Assembly: GCA_030770535.1 (NCBI GenBank) | Contig: JASVEC010000040.1 | Coordinates: 1 to 64,000, forward strand | Source of the DNA: Batkoa obscura | Lineage: Eukaryota > Entomophthoromycota > Entomophthoromycetes > Entomophthorales > Batkoaceae | Length of the DNA stretch: 64,000 nt | Direction of reading: 5' to 3' | Shown here: positions 10,801-24,000 of the stretch, in pieces | Numbering within the stretch: position 1 is the first letter of the stretch | How the letters are laid out: the number at the start of each line of letters is the position of its first letter | Position numbers and translations under genes: made by a program | The notes under the pieces: model-generated | The model's database searches: none | What the model was told of the DNA's origin: nothing | Seen by the model: only the letters and a program-made list of their open reading frames with translations

Positions 10801-12833
10801 CTCTATCTCGGAACCTCCAAGCAAAAAGCAAAAAGGGGAAAGCAACTTAATATCAACTGTGTTTTCAAATCAAAATAAACTTGAATTTAAGTCACACAAA
10901 GCACTCAAAAAAGGACCATATACTTCAGATGAACCTCATAAAAATCAAATAAGATTTACCCCAACTCAAATCGAAGCTATCTATTCCGGCTGTAATAAAG
11001 GATTAAGTTTAATTGTAGGACCGCCCGGTACCGGTAAAACAGATGTTGCTGTACAGATCATTTCTAATTTATATCACAATCATCCTAAGCAAAAAGTGTT
11101 ATTAGTCACCCACTCAAATCAAGCACTTAATCAACTTTTTACAAAGATTGCAGCACTTGATATTGACCCACGCCATTTATTACGTTTAGGTCATGGGCAT
11201 GAAGAGCTGGATATGGAGGAATCATTTTCTAAGTACGGGAGAGTCAACTCATTCTTAGAGCAAAGAATAACTCTTTTAGAACAGGTCAATAGACTAGTTA
11301 AAGTATTTGAATTAGACGGCGACCATGCTCATTCCTGTGAATCAGCTTTACACTTCTATCAAGAATATGTGGAACCTAAATGGGATGAGTACTTGAAGTT
11401 ATTAGGTATATCTAATAATCAAAATAGCAAAATATCTGATAGCATCACCTCTTCTTTCATCGCTAATAACTTTCCATTTACTGGGTTTTTTATTGATGCT
11501 CCAAAGCCTTTAGTTCCAGAGGATAAAGAAGAAGCTGTAGAAGCTATCTTTGGTTGCTATAGGCATATCACCCACCTTTTTGACCAAATTAAAACCATAT
11601 ATCCATTTGAACTTTTACGTAGCAGTAAAGATAGGGCCGACTATTTGTTAGTTAAAGAAGCAAGGATTGTAGCAATGACATGTACACATGCAGCTTTGAA
11701 AAGAAGAGAGTTAGTTAGATTAGGGTTTACATATGAAAATCTTATTTTAGAGGAAGCAGCTCAAATATTGGAGATTGAGACTTTTATTCCACTTGTTTTA
11801 CAAGAAACCCCACTAGATCAAGAAGCCCATTTACAAAGAGTAGTACTTATTGGTGATCATAAACAACTTCCACCTGTAGTCAGAAACCTTGCATTCCAAA
11901 AGTATGGTAACATGGGTCAATCCTTATTTTCACGTTTGATAAGATTGGGTGTGCCTAAAATACAGTTAGATTCCCAAGGTAGATCTAGACCACAGATAGC
12001 TGATCTCTATAGGTATAGATACCCTGGTTTAGGTGATCTTTCCCATTTAACTCAAGGTGCCTTTAAGCTTGCAAATTCTGGGTTTGCCCATCCATTCCAA
12101 TTTATAAATGTTAATGAAGGGCAAGGCGAAACTTGCCCCGTACCATTTTTTTACCAAAATTTAGTAGAAGCGGAATATGTGGTAGCCATGTACCAATATA
12201 TGCGATTGATTGGGTAATTTTAGTTAATCTTTTAAGTTATACTTATTTATTAATTATTTTGTAGTTATCCAGCATCTAAAATAACAATCTTAGCCACCTA
12301 TAATGGACAAATCTCATTGATTAAAGATATTATTTCAGTAAGATGTTCTAAGAACCCATTACTTGGCAATCCAGCTAAGATTAGTACAGTAGATAAATAT
12401 CAAGGAGAACAAAATGACTGTAAGTTTAATTTGAATTTATAAAAATAAACAACATTGACATTATTTAGATATTTTATTGTCATTAGTTAGAACTAAAGCA
12501 GTTGGTCATCTTAGAGATATACGTCGTATGACTGTAGCACTTTCTAGAGCTAAACTTGGATTATATGTGTTTGGGAATAAAAACTTGTTTATGTCCTGCT
12601 CTGAGTTGCAACAAAGTATTGCGCCTTTCTTTCAAAATAAAGGGGATAAATTGGTATTGGTTAAAGAAGAGAGTTACCCAACTGATAGAGAAGCAACTAA
12701 TACTCCATCTGGACAACAGATCTCTGGATTAAAAGAAATGGGTATTTTAGTTCATGAAATGTTGAAAGAACAAATGGAGTCTCAATCATCAGCATTAGAC
12801 GAGACAAATAATGAGGTACCAATGGAAGATTAA
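7872..12833 (+). CDS. AQR: Intron-binding spliceosomal helicase Aquarius
   Basis: Aquarius (fission yeast Cwf11) is an SF1 helicase that binds intron RNA upstream of the branch site inside the spliceosome. I infer eight exons: 7872-8459, 8507-8615, 8661-8868, 8914-9035, 9082-9358, 9412-12213, 12265-12419 and 12469-12833. All junctions are GT..AG and the total gives 1541 residues, close to human AQR. The N-terminus has an RG-rich tail (GRGRGRGRG), then an acidic/basic segment, then the long helical domain (FLWPNY near its start). Helicase motifs follow in order: [10 protein letters not shown], Ia THSNQAL, II LEEAAQ (DExx-like), [25 protein letters not shown] and VI VALSRAK. All are present, so the enzyme looks active. 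The 3' end faces the stomatin-like gene. Confidence 0.93.
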
Positions 12834-13058
12834 ACTAGTCTTTAAATATTCAAAATGGATATACAAATACATCATTGAATTCAAGCCAAGTGCAGAATAA
12901 TTACAAATTGACTCTTCTTTTTTAATCTTTTTATACACCTTTCTTACTTAAAAAAGATCAAAATAAAATAAAGATTTAAAATTGAAAAGATTTAAAAGTT
13001 TCTATTACAAATAATTTAATTTTTTAAAATTAGTTTAATTAAATTATCAATTTCGTAT

Positions 13059-14479
13059 TCATTCTTTATCCTCTAAAACCTTAACTTCACTCCGTGGTTT
13101 GTTTTGATTAATTGTGTTATAAATACTCAATGCCTAGAGATTTACGTTAACAATGAGAAATAAAATTGAAACATTAAATTTACCTGTGCGACCATACTTC
13201 CAACATCGTGGGATGAAGCAGGCACTACCACAGCTGTGCCTTTTTTAGCCAATTGTCCAAATGCTTCAACATATTTCTCAGCAACGGTTAGAGAAACTGC
13301 ATCGGAACCCCCCTTGTTTTGTATACTTTTGGAAACCTTCTCAATTCCTGCGGCAGTGGCGGTAGCCCTCAATAAGATAGCATCTGACTCACCCTTAGCT
13401 TGGTTGATTTGTTGCATTTGAGAAGCTTCGGACTCTAAAATAAGTGCCTGTTTATGACCTTCAGCTACATTGATTTCGGCTTGACGACGACCTATAGCTT
13501 TATTTAATATCTATCTCGGTCATAAAAAAAAAACTTACCTTCGGATTCCAAAATCTGAGCTCTTTTTGATCTCTCTGCAGAAACAAGTGAATGCATAGCT
13601 TGGACAACATTTTCTGGTGGGTGGATATCTCTAATTTCATATCTCAAACAACGGATTCCCCAAGACTCTGAAGCTGCGTTAATAGCTTCAACAATGTTGG
13701 AGTTAAGTCTGTTACGCTCAGCTAAAGTTAAGTCTAAAGTCATTTGACCAATTTCAGCTCTCATAGTAGTTTGTGCTAGTTGAGCAATGGAAAAATGGGC
13801 ATCTTCAACACCATAAGAGGCCTTGGGTTAATGTTAATATCTTTTTGGAAAAAAAAGGTTTTAGATTAAAACTTACCTTATAAGGGTCAACTACTTTGTA
13901 ATACAAGACACCATCCAAACGTAAGGTGACATTATCTTTTTAAGATTTAACAAAATGAAATGATAATTAAAGTGAAATTAAAATACCTTGCGTAATAGCG
14001 GTTTGAGTTGGGATGGCTACAGCCAACTCTTTTAACACATGGACATATTTGATACGGTCCAGAACAGGAATAAGGAAGCAAAGCCCAGGTTCTAAAACAG
14101 TATGGAATTTACCCATCCTTTCAACGATCCAGGCTTCTTGTTGAGGTACGAATTTAACAATCTGAAAATATTCATTTAATATTATAATTAACCAACAATT
14201 TACTACTTACTGTGTTTAAAGGTAACCTCTTTTGAGTTGCAGCAGGAAGTGTTACGTTGGAGCTACCTTCTGAAAAGTAGCGTGGTGGGCGGTCTTGGCC
14301 TGAGCTAAGATATTTTGGATAATACGAGTTTATAAGTACTCTGGTTAATGGTAAAGCTTTACGGGTAATTGAGCTATATGAAAGTTTCTTAAATGCGAAC
14401 GTTAAATTCTGAAGTTAAATATATATTATGAACTTACTGGAGTTATTCGATTTGCTAACATTTTTTTTGTGATTATCAT
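13059..14479 (-). CDS. STOML2: Stomatin-like mitochondrial protein (SLP-2 family)
   Basis: This is an SPFH-domain membrane scaffold that organises cardiolipin-rich inner-membrane domains with prohibitins and proteases. Seven inferred exons give 381 residues: 14438-14479, 14211-14408, 13987-14161, 13877-13935, 13539-13821, 13184-13497 and 13059-13133. The total is in frame. The N-terminus is basic and hydroxylated (MIITKKMLANR..), as expected for a mitochondrial signal, and has no strong membrane span. The SPFH core includes IVERMGKFHTVLEPGL, YYKVVDPYKASYGVEDA and RYEIRDIHPPENV. A coiled segment follows (INVAEGHKQALILESEA), then the typical C-terminal GSMVAQALS. The first intron is only 29 bp (14409-14437), and without it the frame closes at once. 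Confidence 0.9.
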
Positions 14480-15640
14480 TTTGGAAGAGATAGGTTTTTA
14501 TATTCTTTGAGTTTTTTTTTAAATTATTATGACATAATCGAATTTTGCTATAATAGCAAGCGCAGAAATTCAATTAATCTGTAATTTTAAATAGGGTGGT
14601 CGAATAAACTTTCTAATTGTCATAAGAAAAATAACTTTTAATTAATAGGAAACCTTTGATCGTATCATAAGAAGGATCAATAGTTTATTTCTTGTAATAT
14701 AGAACAAAAAAAGTTATACAAGGACATTGCGCAGTCATTTTAATTTTTATAAAGATCATAATAGAATAGCAAACAAGGCTGCTAATATTAAATCAATCAA
14801 ACAAAACCCCTCATAAGCTAAAGTAAATCTAAGAGAGATGATACCTATGGATAATTCCCTATAAATAAAAATATATAAATTATTAAAATTTGATTCATTT
14901 ACCTACAACTTTCTTTGAGCTTTTATATAGATTAAATGCTATAAAATTATTAAATATACCATTTTACTCTAATTCAATTTGAATAAATTCAGTTATAGCC
15001 TCATTAGACCTAATATATTTTCATATAACTATTTAGTAAATTCAATAAGAGTCAAACATTAAATCCTAATTATATAGAACAGAAGAATGAATAAATTAAC
15101 AGCTGTGATACATACGACGTACATATTTATTGCTAAGTTTTAATAATAAAATTGTTTTTATCAATTTGTTAATTGAATATTCTATATTAACTAGAAATAA
15201 ACCGTTCTACTACATAAAATGATAGTGCTAGTAAAATATAACCCTTATTGGTTATTAAAAATGGGCGGCAAAATGGTATCGGTGTTGACTTTTAAATGTT
15301 TGTTATTTTTTATGTTAATAATTATTATTTAATCAAAAACACATTCCCTTTATGATAATATTCTTAATTCAATTTTATAAAGTCATAATTTTATGTAAAG
15401 GAGGGAACTATCACGTTATTTTAAAATAATTTTGCTTTTAGTTTAAAATGACATTGGAGTTCAATTAGTGTCAATTATTTTATTAGAAGATATAAGGGTA
15501 ATTTCTTAGTTTCATCACTTTTTCCATTTTTTAAGCACTATTTGAGTAGATAATAAATGCTAGTAAAATTCTTAAAAAAATACATCCCCCCATATATTCA
15601 AACTACTAAACCAAGAAAATTGTTTAATCTACACTATTTA
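14480..15640. other. Intergenic region
   Basis: Very AT-rich, with no gene seen. The first bases upstream of 14479 should hold the promoter of the stomatin-like gene. One degenerate inverted-repeat element lies at 15491-15595. Confidence 0.5.
15491..15595 (-). mobile_element. TGGGGATGT inverted-repeat element, copy 4
   Basis: Degenerate copy with TATAAGGGTAATT at the left, CACTTTTTCCATTTTTTAAG and a CACTATTTGAG core inside, and ACATCCCCCCATA at the right. Confidence 0.7.
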
Positions 15641-16909
15641 AATAAATATTTGTCTAAGATTATAAACAATGTTATAAAACTCAATTTATGAAGATTATAA
15701 AAAGTATAGTAGTTATCAATATAGATTCATCGAAGAAAATCGTCTATTAATAAAACATATGGATGTAGATTTCACCTCTGTTAAGGATCCAATTGTTCAA
15801 ATTTAATGTCTATAAATTATTTCAACTTTCTTTTTAGTTTTGATAACGATGATGAAAGGAGCTTTATATTGTTAAAATTAAAAAAACTGACTGTAACTGG
15901 CTACAGTTATCGCCATACTTTTAAGTTATTCAAAAGTCATTTGAATTAAGTTAAAATATTCGAACTTATTGTGAACAATATGACTATTGAGGAGATTTTA
16001 TTTATAAAGGATATTATTAAATATCTAGATCTAAATAAATTAAATGTCTTTAAAACAAATGTAGATGAAGGACTTTGCCTTGATGGATTAGAAATTATAA
16101 AAAAGGAATTTAATAGATTAAAGATATTACATTTAATGGCAAGTATAATTTATAGTAATTATGATGAATTTAGTCCTGACTTTAGTTTTACATCTAATGT
16201 AGATTTAGAAATTAGCGAAGGAATAAATTTCGACATCGAAGAGTTAGGGAATTTAAAACAACTAAGAAGTATCAAATTGATATATTATTATAGTGTACTT
16301 TTGAGTCCTAATGACAATGTTGAACATGATATGGAGATATGTTTTTGTATTTAAGAATTTTACTACAAATTTTTCTGCTTAAATAATGTCTAAAAGATGG
16401 AAAAAGTAGTGAAGCCAAAAAAAACCCTCATGTTGTAAATCTAACAGAGAGTAGTAATATCCTATACTTTAGCTTATTTTAGTTTCATACATTAAAGTCA
16501 ATAATACTTTTTTAAAACTATCATCATTAAAAGAAATTTATATTAGCAAATCTCTCTGATTCCTAATATTCAAACCCTTCGGTTTCATAAACTTGATTTA
16601 AGTGTTAGAAATATATATAAGAAACTATCTTTGAATAGTGATGAATTGAATAAAAAAATACAATTTACTTCAATGTAACTTATATAAAAAAAATCAAAAT
16701 TGTTATTTTATATTACATTTAAAAAGATTAGATATTTCTTATTCCTCTTCCTAAACCTCAAAGTATTGACTATTAAGAACTTTCATCTAAAAGGTAAATA
16801 TATAAAGACTGGTTATAAACTAATGACTTTTTTGTTTTTTATTACACCTAGTACTAAGGAAATGAAGGTAGCTATTTGTAAGAATCTAGAGAATATCTCT
16901 TATGTTTAA
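15640..16909 (+). pseudogene. LRR (RNI-like) gene relic
   Basis: Several short coding-like pieces on one strand carry the Leu/Ile/Asn-rich pattern of the LRR family seen at 6.3-7.7 kb: SFILLKLKKLTVTGYS (near 15850), the 127-codon open segment 15971-16354 with NRLKILHLMAS and LGNLKQLRSIKLIYY, and fragments after 16450 (LKSIILFLKLSSLKEIYI). Stops and frame changes separate them. An inverted-repeat element (16330-16432) interrupts the longest piece, whose last codons are element sequence. A gene with several introns is possible, but the element insertion argues for a relic. Confidence 0.5.
16330..16432 (+). mobile_element. TGGGGATGT inverted-repeat element, copy 5
   Basis: Copy with drifted ends (TATGGAGATATG ... 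CCCTCATG). The TTTAAGAATTTTACTA arm and the GATGGAAAAAGTAGTGAAGCC arm are well kept. It is inserted in the LRR relic. Confidence 0.8.
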
Positions 16910-17371
16910 TTGGTTGAAGTTATAAAAATGATTTTAGCTTTTCTTGAAGTTTGATGCTTATGATTTATTATCTAAATTTCATAACTTTTTGATATAGTCA
17001 AAGTTAATCCCAACCGCTAGAAAATTGAAGATTAAATCATACATAAGGTGGTTTAATCTTAATAATTAAATTTAATCCTAATAAAAATTTAATGATTGAT
17101 TAATTAATTACAATAAATTAATCAGGTGCTCTCAAATATAAAAACTATAGCATTTTAAATGAATAGTAATAAAATAGAATATACAATGAGAAAACAATTC
17201 CAACAACATGGTAAAGAAAATTAAAAAATAACTATATTAAAATACACATTAATTTAAAATACATAACATTTTATTAAAGTTCCATATTCGAACTTAATAT
17301 AGAAAAGGTAAGGGGAAGGTAATTTTTTGAAACTAGGCTCATTAAAAATGATACTAGTAGATAAAGGGAAA
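16910..17371. other. Intergenic region
   Basis: AT-rich DNA between the LRR relic and the 3' end of the next gene. No feature is recognised. Confidence 0.4.
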
Positions 17372-17896
17372 TTAATTAGATTTTGATCTTAATTTTGGTA
17401 AGCAATGAGGAGCAGATCTTAATAAAAGTAAAGAATGAATAACATCCACTTCATCTGGAGTTAATGTATTTGGAAGTTCAGAAGGAGTAGCAGTAGTGGT
17501 AGTAATTGAACTTACAGTAATTGAAGTAGCTGTAGTAGTTGTAGTGGCAGTATTGATTTTGCTTTTATTTTCTTTATCATTACTATTAGTATCTATCTCA
17601 TCATCTTCATCATCAATCGTTTGTTCTTTAAATAATCTTTTTTGTAACCTTAAATAACATTGTTGTTGAATCCAATCTTCTTTATAATACCCATAGATCT
17701 CTAAACTACGTTTACGTACCCTAGCTTTTAAATCATTCATACGATTGGCTTGTGGATTTTTATTACGATTTCTTTGCTTACGGAGCCGCGCTTTACGTCT
17801 TTTTTCTTCTTTTGCAGACTCATCATTTTGGTTACGTGAAGTTTTCTTGGTTGTATCAAGGGCATTTGGTGGTTCTTCATGGGTAATAAACGACAT
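17372..17896 (-). CDS. Small basic protein of unknown function
   Basis: Single exon of 174 residues from a good ATG. Residues 20-75 are strongly basic (KEEKRRKARLRKQRNRNK, then KARVRKRS), which suggests nuclear location and nucleic-acid binding. A segment of aromatic and Gln residues follows (YGYYKEDWIQQQCYLRLQ), then an acidic run (DDEDDE), a Thr/Ser-rich linker, and a C-terminal helix TPDEVDVIHSLLLLRSAP. The basic stretch resembles a bZIP basic region, but I see no matching leucine zipper. I do not recognise the family. The coherent composition and the single long frame argue for a real gene. Confidence 0.55.
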   Translation of the reverse strand: MSFITHEEPPNALDTTKKTSRNQNDESAKEEKRRKARLRKQRNRNKNPQANRMNDLKARVRKRSLEIYGYYKEDWIQQQCYLRLQKRLFKEQTIDDEDDEIDTNSNDKENKSKINTATTTTTATSITVSSITTTTATPSELPNTLTPDEVDVIHSLLLLRSAPHCLPKLRSKSN

Positions 17897-20294
17897 AGCT
17901 GAAAGGTAGTTACAAATTGACTCAAATTTAAACTGTGGCTAGGTAAACTACCAATTCAGTTGAAAACCAGATGGGGAAATGGACTTTAAAAAACAAAGTT
18001 AAATCTTGGAATTGGATTGAATTTGAGTATTAATATGGATTTTGCCTACTTTTTTTCTCTAAACTTTATTTGACAGTCACGAAAATTGTTGGGGTTAAAG
18101 TGATTGGCTCCCATCAAGCCATTAGAGTTGTAATGAAAGATGATTGGCTGACGACGAGAATCATAAGATGCTGTGCTTTAGAAATTTCTAGAATTTATAT
18201 TAGTAAACTACTTAAGGATAACCCTTATGATCTTATAAACTAGGTCAGACTTACTCACCATTATTGCTACAAAAATTTAATGAAATCCATGCTTTAATAC
18301 ATTGTATTATTACTTATTTTTAAGTTAATAGTATTTTTTATTTTATTAACTAAAATATGTTATCTAAGACTTGATTTAATTTATGGGATAGATTATCTAT
18401 GATGTAAATTTGGGGTGATCAACTTCAATTACAAATTAGTAAATACCAGAAAAGTTGAAAAATTAAAGATTAGATTTTATATCAAAGACAATATATTATA
18501 AAACTATAATATACATATACAATAATCTAAGTACCTTTTTGTAGCACTATTGTATTATAGTGGCATGAGAGATTATGTTCATAAATTTAATAATAATTTT
18601 ATTATTTATTTAAGCCTGTTATTATTCTTATTAAAATTAAACTAATTAAGCTATATTATTAAGTTTCTAATTTAATTAAACTTTGTTTTAAAGTGATAAA
18701 GTGTAACAAAATAATTCTAGTAGTAAAATTAATAGATTTTATATATTACCATTTAATAATTATGATGTTTATTTATATAATAATAATTATATATCGAATA
18801 TAAATAACTCTAACAATTGATAGGATTATAAACTAAAACAATAAATCTAATTATAAAATATTCTAAATATAAAACTTTGAATTAAGCTAAATACCATCTT
18901 ATTATTATAACTTCATTCAATTAAATATAGGAACTTTTTCTAATTAATTATAAGTAGAGCAGCTATATTTACATTTGTGATAGATGTAATAAATAACAAA
19001 GCAATATTAAAGCTAGAATTGATTTTTTGTGTGTTCACCTTTTAACTACTTGGTTGAAACTATTCGTAAATTTTTTGTGCTAAAATGTAGTTGTTATAAC
19101 CCAATTATGAAGAGAAGGAATTAATCAATTAAAAATCAAACCTAGACACTAATTCTACTAATAATCTTCCTATTCAAGTAGCACTTCAAAAAGTGGAAAA
19201 AGTGATGAAACTAATTATTAAAATTCAAACATAAAAATTCTCAAAACATCTTCAGATAGTAATTGAGAGAATTTTTAAGTTTTTTAAAAAATCAATAGAA
19301 TTCAGATCTTTGTTTTATTGGGCTAAATTAGATTAGCTTAATACATTATTTTAATGCTAGCAAGAAAAGTTAAGATGAATTTAAGGTTGTTTGTATTCAA
19401 AGAGTTAATAAATCGAAAATAAGCACTAATTTTGAGCTCCACCAATGAGATTCCTTATAATATCACTTACCAAAATTGTCCATTTCAAAAATAAAATCAA
19501 TTCTAATATACTTTTGATTTCTTTACAAAATAAAATGATTTTGATTTTAGTTTATTTTACTCATCATTTGTATCAACCTGATTTTCATTTATTTGATATT
19601 TATAATAGTGTATATTTATATTATATATCTCAAAATTTTATCAATTCTTCTGATGAAAAAATCATTCAAGATGCTATTAATATGTATACATTAGCTTATA
19701 TTAATATTGAGTTTTTTTTTAATAATTGTTACTGATAAACAGTCTTTTATAGATGATACACTGAAGTTAATTTATTCCGAAAAACATAGTAAGGATATCA
19801 TTACCTTTCGATGTTATTCGGAGTATTTAAATGATATATGCAGCTTATGAGTTTGACAATGATTTTGATCAAGGTATTAAATTGGAATTTAAAAAACAAA
19901 ATTATAATAAGGACAAATATAAGAAAAATGTAGAATTGGGCAGCTATCAAAAATAGATTATAATTCATAATAATGAAATTTATCTTCCTTTCATGCTTTG
20001 TATATTAAAGCTTTAATATTGAATTTTTTAATAAAATATTGATTATATTGTACTATTGTTTGTTTTTGGTGTTGTTTTATTATTAAATGAACTAAATCAA
20101 GGAATGAAATAATATTTTAACGAATTGAGCTCAAACATAATATCAAACAATAATCTAAATTTTATCTTCAATAGTAACTCATTTATTAACCTCATCCTAA
20201 TTTGTTAAAAAAAATACATTTTATCTTCTGTTCCACTTACTATAAACTCATGTTAAAAATTTTATTCCATTCGAAATGCCTATTATTTTTAGTT
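17897..20294. other. Intergenic region with possible relics
   Basis: No intact gene seen. A 96-codon open segment at 19445-19735, with coding-like continuation to about 19850 in another frame (SFIDDTLKLIYSEKHSKD), may be a gene relic of unknown kind. A truncated inverted-repeat element lies at about 19157-19225. The rest is AT-rich and featureless. Confidence 0.35.
19157..19225 (+). mobile_element. TGGGGATGT inverted-repeat element, truncated copy 6
   Basis: Only the core and one arm remain: ATTCAAGTAGCACTTC, then GTGGAAAAAGTGATGAAAC. Both GGGGATG ends are missing or unrecognisable. Confidence 0.5.
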
Positions 20295-20968
20295 TTATTC
20301 CCTCTTTTCTTTTTTAACCTGAATACCATTCTCCTCTTCTTCTCCCTTTCTTTTGTTTACATTCCTATTATTATCATTATTTAACAATTCCATATAGCCA
20401 TCAACAATTTTAGGATCACATTCTAAAGCTCTTATACAATTTAACTAGAGAAATAAAGTATTATAATAGAAAGAATTAAAATGGTTAAAATATTATATCT
20501 ATATAAAAAGAAATAAAATAAAAGACTTACCAATAAAATATGCATTTGGTCACATACATTTTCAAAATACTTATAATCTTCTAATATGTTGCTTATTTTA
20601 TCGGTTAAAAATTCATCATATTCTTCTTTGGTTAAAGTGCTAAAAGATGATAAATTTATTAATATAAATCCACTTTCTCTTTTTTATAACTCCTTATAAA
20701 AGAAGTACTTACCCATTCTTATAATTTAAGGTATCTTCCGCTATCTTTGTAGTTAAGTTTATGACATTCTAAATTGATTAATTTTATTATGTTATATTAA
20801 ATCTTAATTGAGTGTTATAAATGTTAAATTTACTTCAAATATAATATTTAACTCTTTAACTTCTTTTAGTAATGGTCCATTAGTTTCCTCATTACTTGTA
20901 TTAGAATCTCCAGAATCAGTATGGTCTAAATCAATAGTTGATAAATCAATATTTGTAATGGAAGACAT
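20295..20968 (-). CDS. Small helical protein, unknown (149 residues)
   Basis: Four exons on the minus strand join in frame with GT..AG borders: 20834-20968, 20713-20768, 20531-20639 and 20295-20444. The introns are 65, 73 and 86 bp. The product is acidic at the N-terminus (IDLDHTDSGDSN), then mostly helical with regular hydrophobic spacing (LLKEVKELNIIFENVINL, EYDEFLTDKISNILED, MHILLLNCIRALE), and ends in a basic Lys/Glu-rich tail. Size and helix pattern resemble small subunits of large assemblies such as Mediator, kinetochore or BLOC-type complexes, but I cannot name the family. The upstream divergent neighbour is the Rrn6-like gene, with a gap of only 121 bases that may be a shared promoter. 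Confidence 0.6.
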
Positions 20969-21089
20969 TTGAAATGGTGATTTTATTAAAGTTGAAACGA
21001 GATAAAGTGAAATTAAGTTTTTGAACTTAAAGAATAATCAAAATTAAATAAACGTTTGAAATAAAAATTAACTTTTTAACAAAATCAAA

Positions 21090-24000
21090 ATGAAATCAAA
21101 AACTAAAAGAAAACAAAAGGACACAAATAAGCCAACAAAAGATACATTTGAACCTAATTTTATCACTCATGGTTCCACAGGCCAATTGAATTTTAATATT
21201 GATTTATTAGCTAATAAACAAGAAAATGTTATCAATTTAAATTTTAAAAATCAATCAAAAGGTAATTTAAATTGAAATTTAATTCAAATTTAAATTAATT
21301 AAATAAAAGGGAATATTGAATATTACAAGCCAGGCACTGATATAGTAAAACTATATCCCAGTATCCGTCCTAATAAGCCAAGAAGATTTTTAAAACCGAA
21401 TAAAAAAGAATTAAAAACTATGGTAATTTAAATTAATTCACTTGATATCTAATGGTTTATATTTTTATTTAGATAAATTCAATACCTTCTTTAAGAGATG
21501 ATTTATGTTTTTCAAAAGATTTGATTACCGATTATCTATTAGAAGAAGAAATTAATACTTTCAATAATACATTATTTGACCCAATATTGGGTAATCAGTT
21601 ATGTTTATTTACTATTAATAATCATAAATTACTTGCTTTTCCAGATGGTCAATTGGCTTTAGATTTGCGTAGGTAACTTTCATTAATATATTATTTATAT
21701 TATTTATATTATTTATATTATTATAAATAAGCACATAAACTGATATATAATATTCGTATTATTAGGTATAGAACTATTAGATTCCAACTTAGAAATGAAT
21801 AAAAAAAAGAAGTCAATAATAGTTTATAAATCAAATACAAGAATCTTACAAATTAATAATCAAAATAATTTAATTTGTATTCGAACAATGTCTGGATTTA
21901 TAATAATTGAAATTGATATTATAAAAGATAAAATTATTATAAAAAATAAACAAGAATTTCCAGTACAAGAGAGTATCTTTGATATTAATTTTAATCCATT
22001 AATTCAAGATGAAATTATTACAATGGATAATAAATTAAATATTAAATTATTTGATATTTCATTAGATGATAAAAGGTATTTGAATTATTATATTATATTA
22101 CATTATATTATATTATATCATTATTTTAATTTATTTTATTAATGTATTTATTTCTAGTAATCAACTGATTCAATCCCCTTGGGAAAATTATAATGAATTA
22201 AATCAAAGCATTCGATCTTTAGGTAATTGTAGAATCATACAAAATCCAAGAACTTTTATAGTTGGAAATCAAAAATCATTATTTATATTAGATAGTAGAG
22301 TAAGTAACTAATATTATTGATATTATTATTAATAACAATGATAATATTATTTTATCTTGTTAGACTCATTTACCTAAGATGCAAACAATCGAAGTTAAAA
22401 AAAGTGATTTATATTATGGATTTGATACACATCAAAATAAATACACAATAGCGACATCCAATCAAAATGGATATAGTATATATGATTTAAGATATTTTAA
22501 AAAGCAAGTATTTCATTGGAAATATTCAATTAATTCTATTGCTAGACCTAATATTCAATTTCATTATAAAAATCAATTATTAAAAGATACAGGTAATACT
22601 ACCATTATTATTAAATCTATTATAACTAATATTAATAATATTACTATATTAGATTGTTTAAGTACATGGGGTAATTATGGGGACATCAATATTCATCCAA
22701 TAACATTTGATGATGAAACTATTAATATAACAATGGATCCATTTAGTATTAACAACTACTATAAATATAATAGTTATAATGAAGACAACAATAATTTATT
22801 AAGTAGTGAATTAAGTTATTACCCAAATAATACATTAGCTCATCAACAATATTGGCAAAATCCAACTGTACCTTTCTTAAATGGAGTTTCTTTATTAAGT
22901 AAAGAAAACCATAATGATAATAATAAACAAATATTTGAAGTATTTACTTATTTTGAAGATGGTAGTATTTATAAAGTTGACTATGAAAAGTATAACGTAG
23001 ATGAGAGTCATAATGAAACTATTGTCAATAATATTAGTAATGAAATTAATGTGACGGATAATTTAACAAATAATGAAATTGAGTTACAGAAAAATGCAAT
23101 AAATAAAATGGTAAATAACATTCCTTTTGAATATGCCCATACAGTGGATTTAAATCAGTTTGTGGATGGTAAGTTTAAACTGCTATTTACTAATATTATT
23201 ATTTACTAATATTATTATTTACTAATATTATTACTTTTAGAATGTATTGCTGAAAGTTTAAAATTATGTAATATAATTAAAGATGAAGACGAAGATGAAC
23301 AAAATAGGAATTCAAATGGAATATCGAATCTAAAATTAAATGGTATAATAAATCCAATTTCAAGGTAAGTTATTTGATTTATTATAATTTAATGTAATTA
23401 CTTAATTATTTAATTAGATATGAATTAGATGATAATAATAATAATAATGATAATAATAATATAAACATAACTGAAATTAATACTCCGCCTACAATAACAA
23501 CTCAAAATCAAACCATATTGACAACAAAATCTTTATTTACTAATACAACCCCGGATCTGGAATTAACACAATATAAACTCCCTTTAACTCCTAATCCTTC
23601 AATAGACTCTACACAATCACATAATATTAATACATTTACAACCAAATCTACTAATTTGTTATCTACACATTTAAAACAAAGTTTAATAACTTATCAAATC
23701 GAACCTAATAAATTGACCCAGAATATTAATGAAATTATACAACCTACAGAAACTTATGAAAAATTAGAATTAGTTTGGAATAATAACGAAGTTTCAGATG
23801 CTACTGATGGAGAAGTTGAAAATGAAGAAGAAGAAGGGAATTATGATAATAGTATAAGAGATGAGGAAGAAAGCGAAGTTAATGTTGATAATAGAAACAA
23901 TATATTACCACCTGTTATTAGTTCACAAAAAAATAAAGTTATATCACAAGTAATTAATTCTCAAAAGAAACATTACAATACTAGATTAAGTCAGTTTAAT

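Noticed and set aside
19445-19735. A 96-codon open frame as a gene
   Set aside because: Very rich in Ile and Phe, not linked to good splice sites, and the coding-like signal goes on in another frame; at best a relic.
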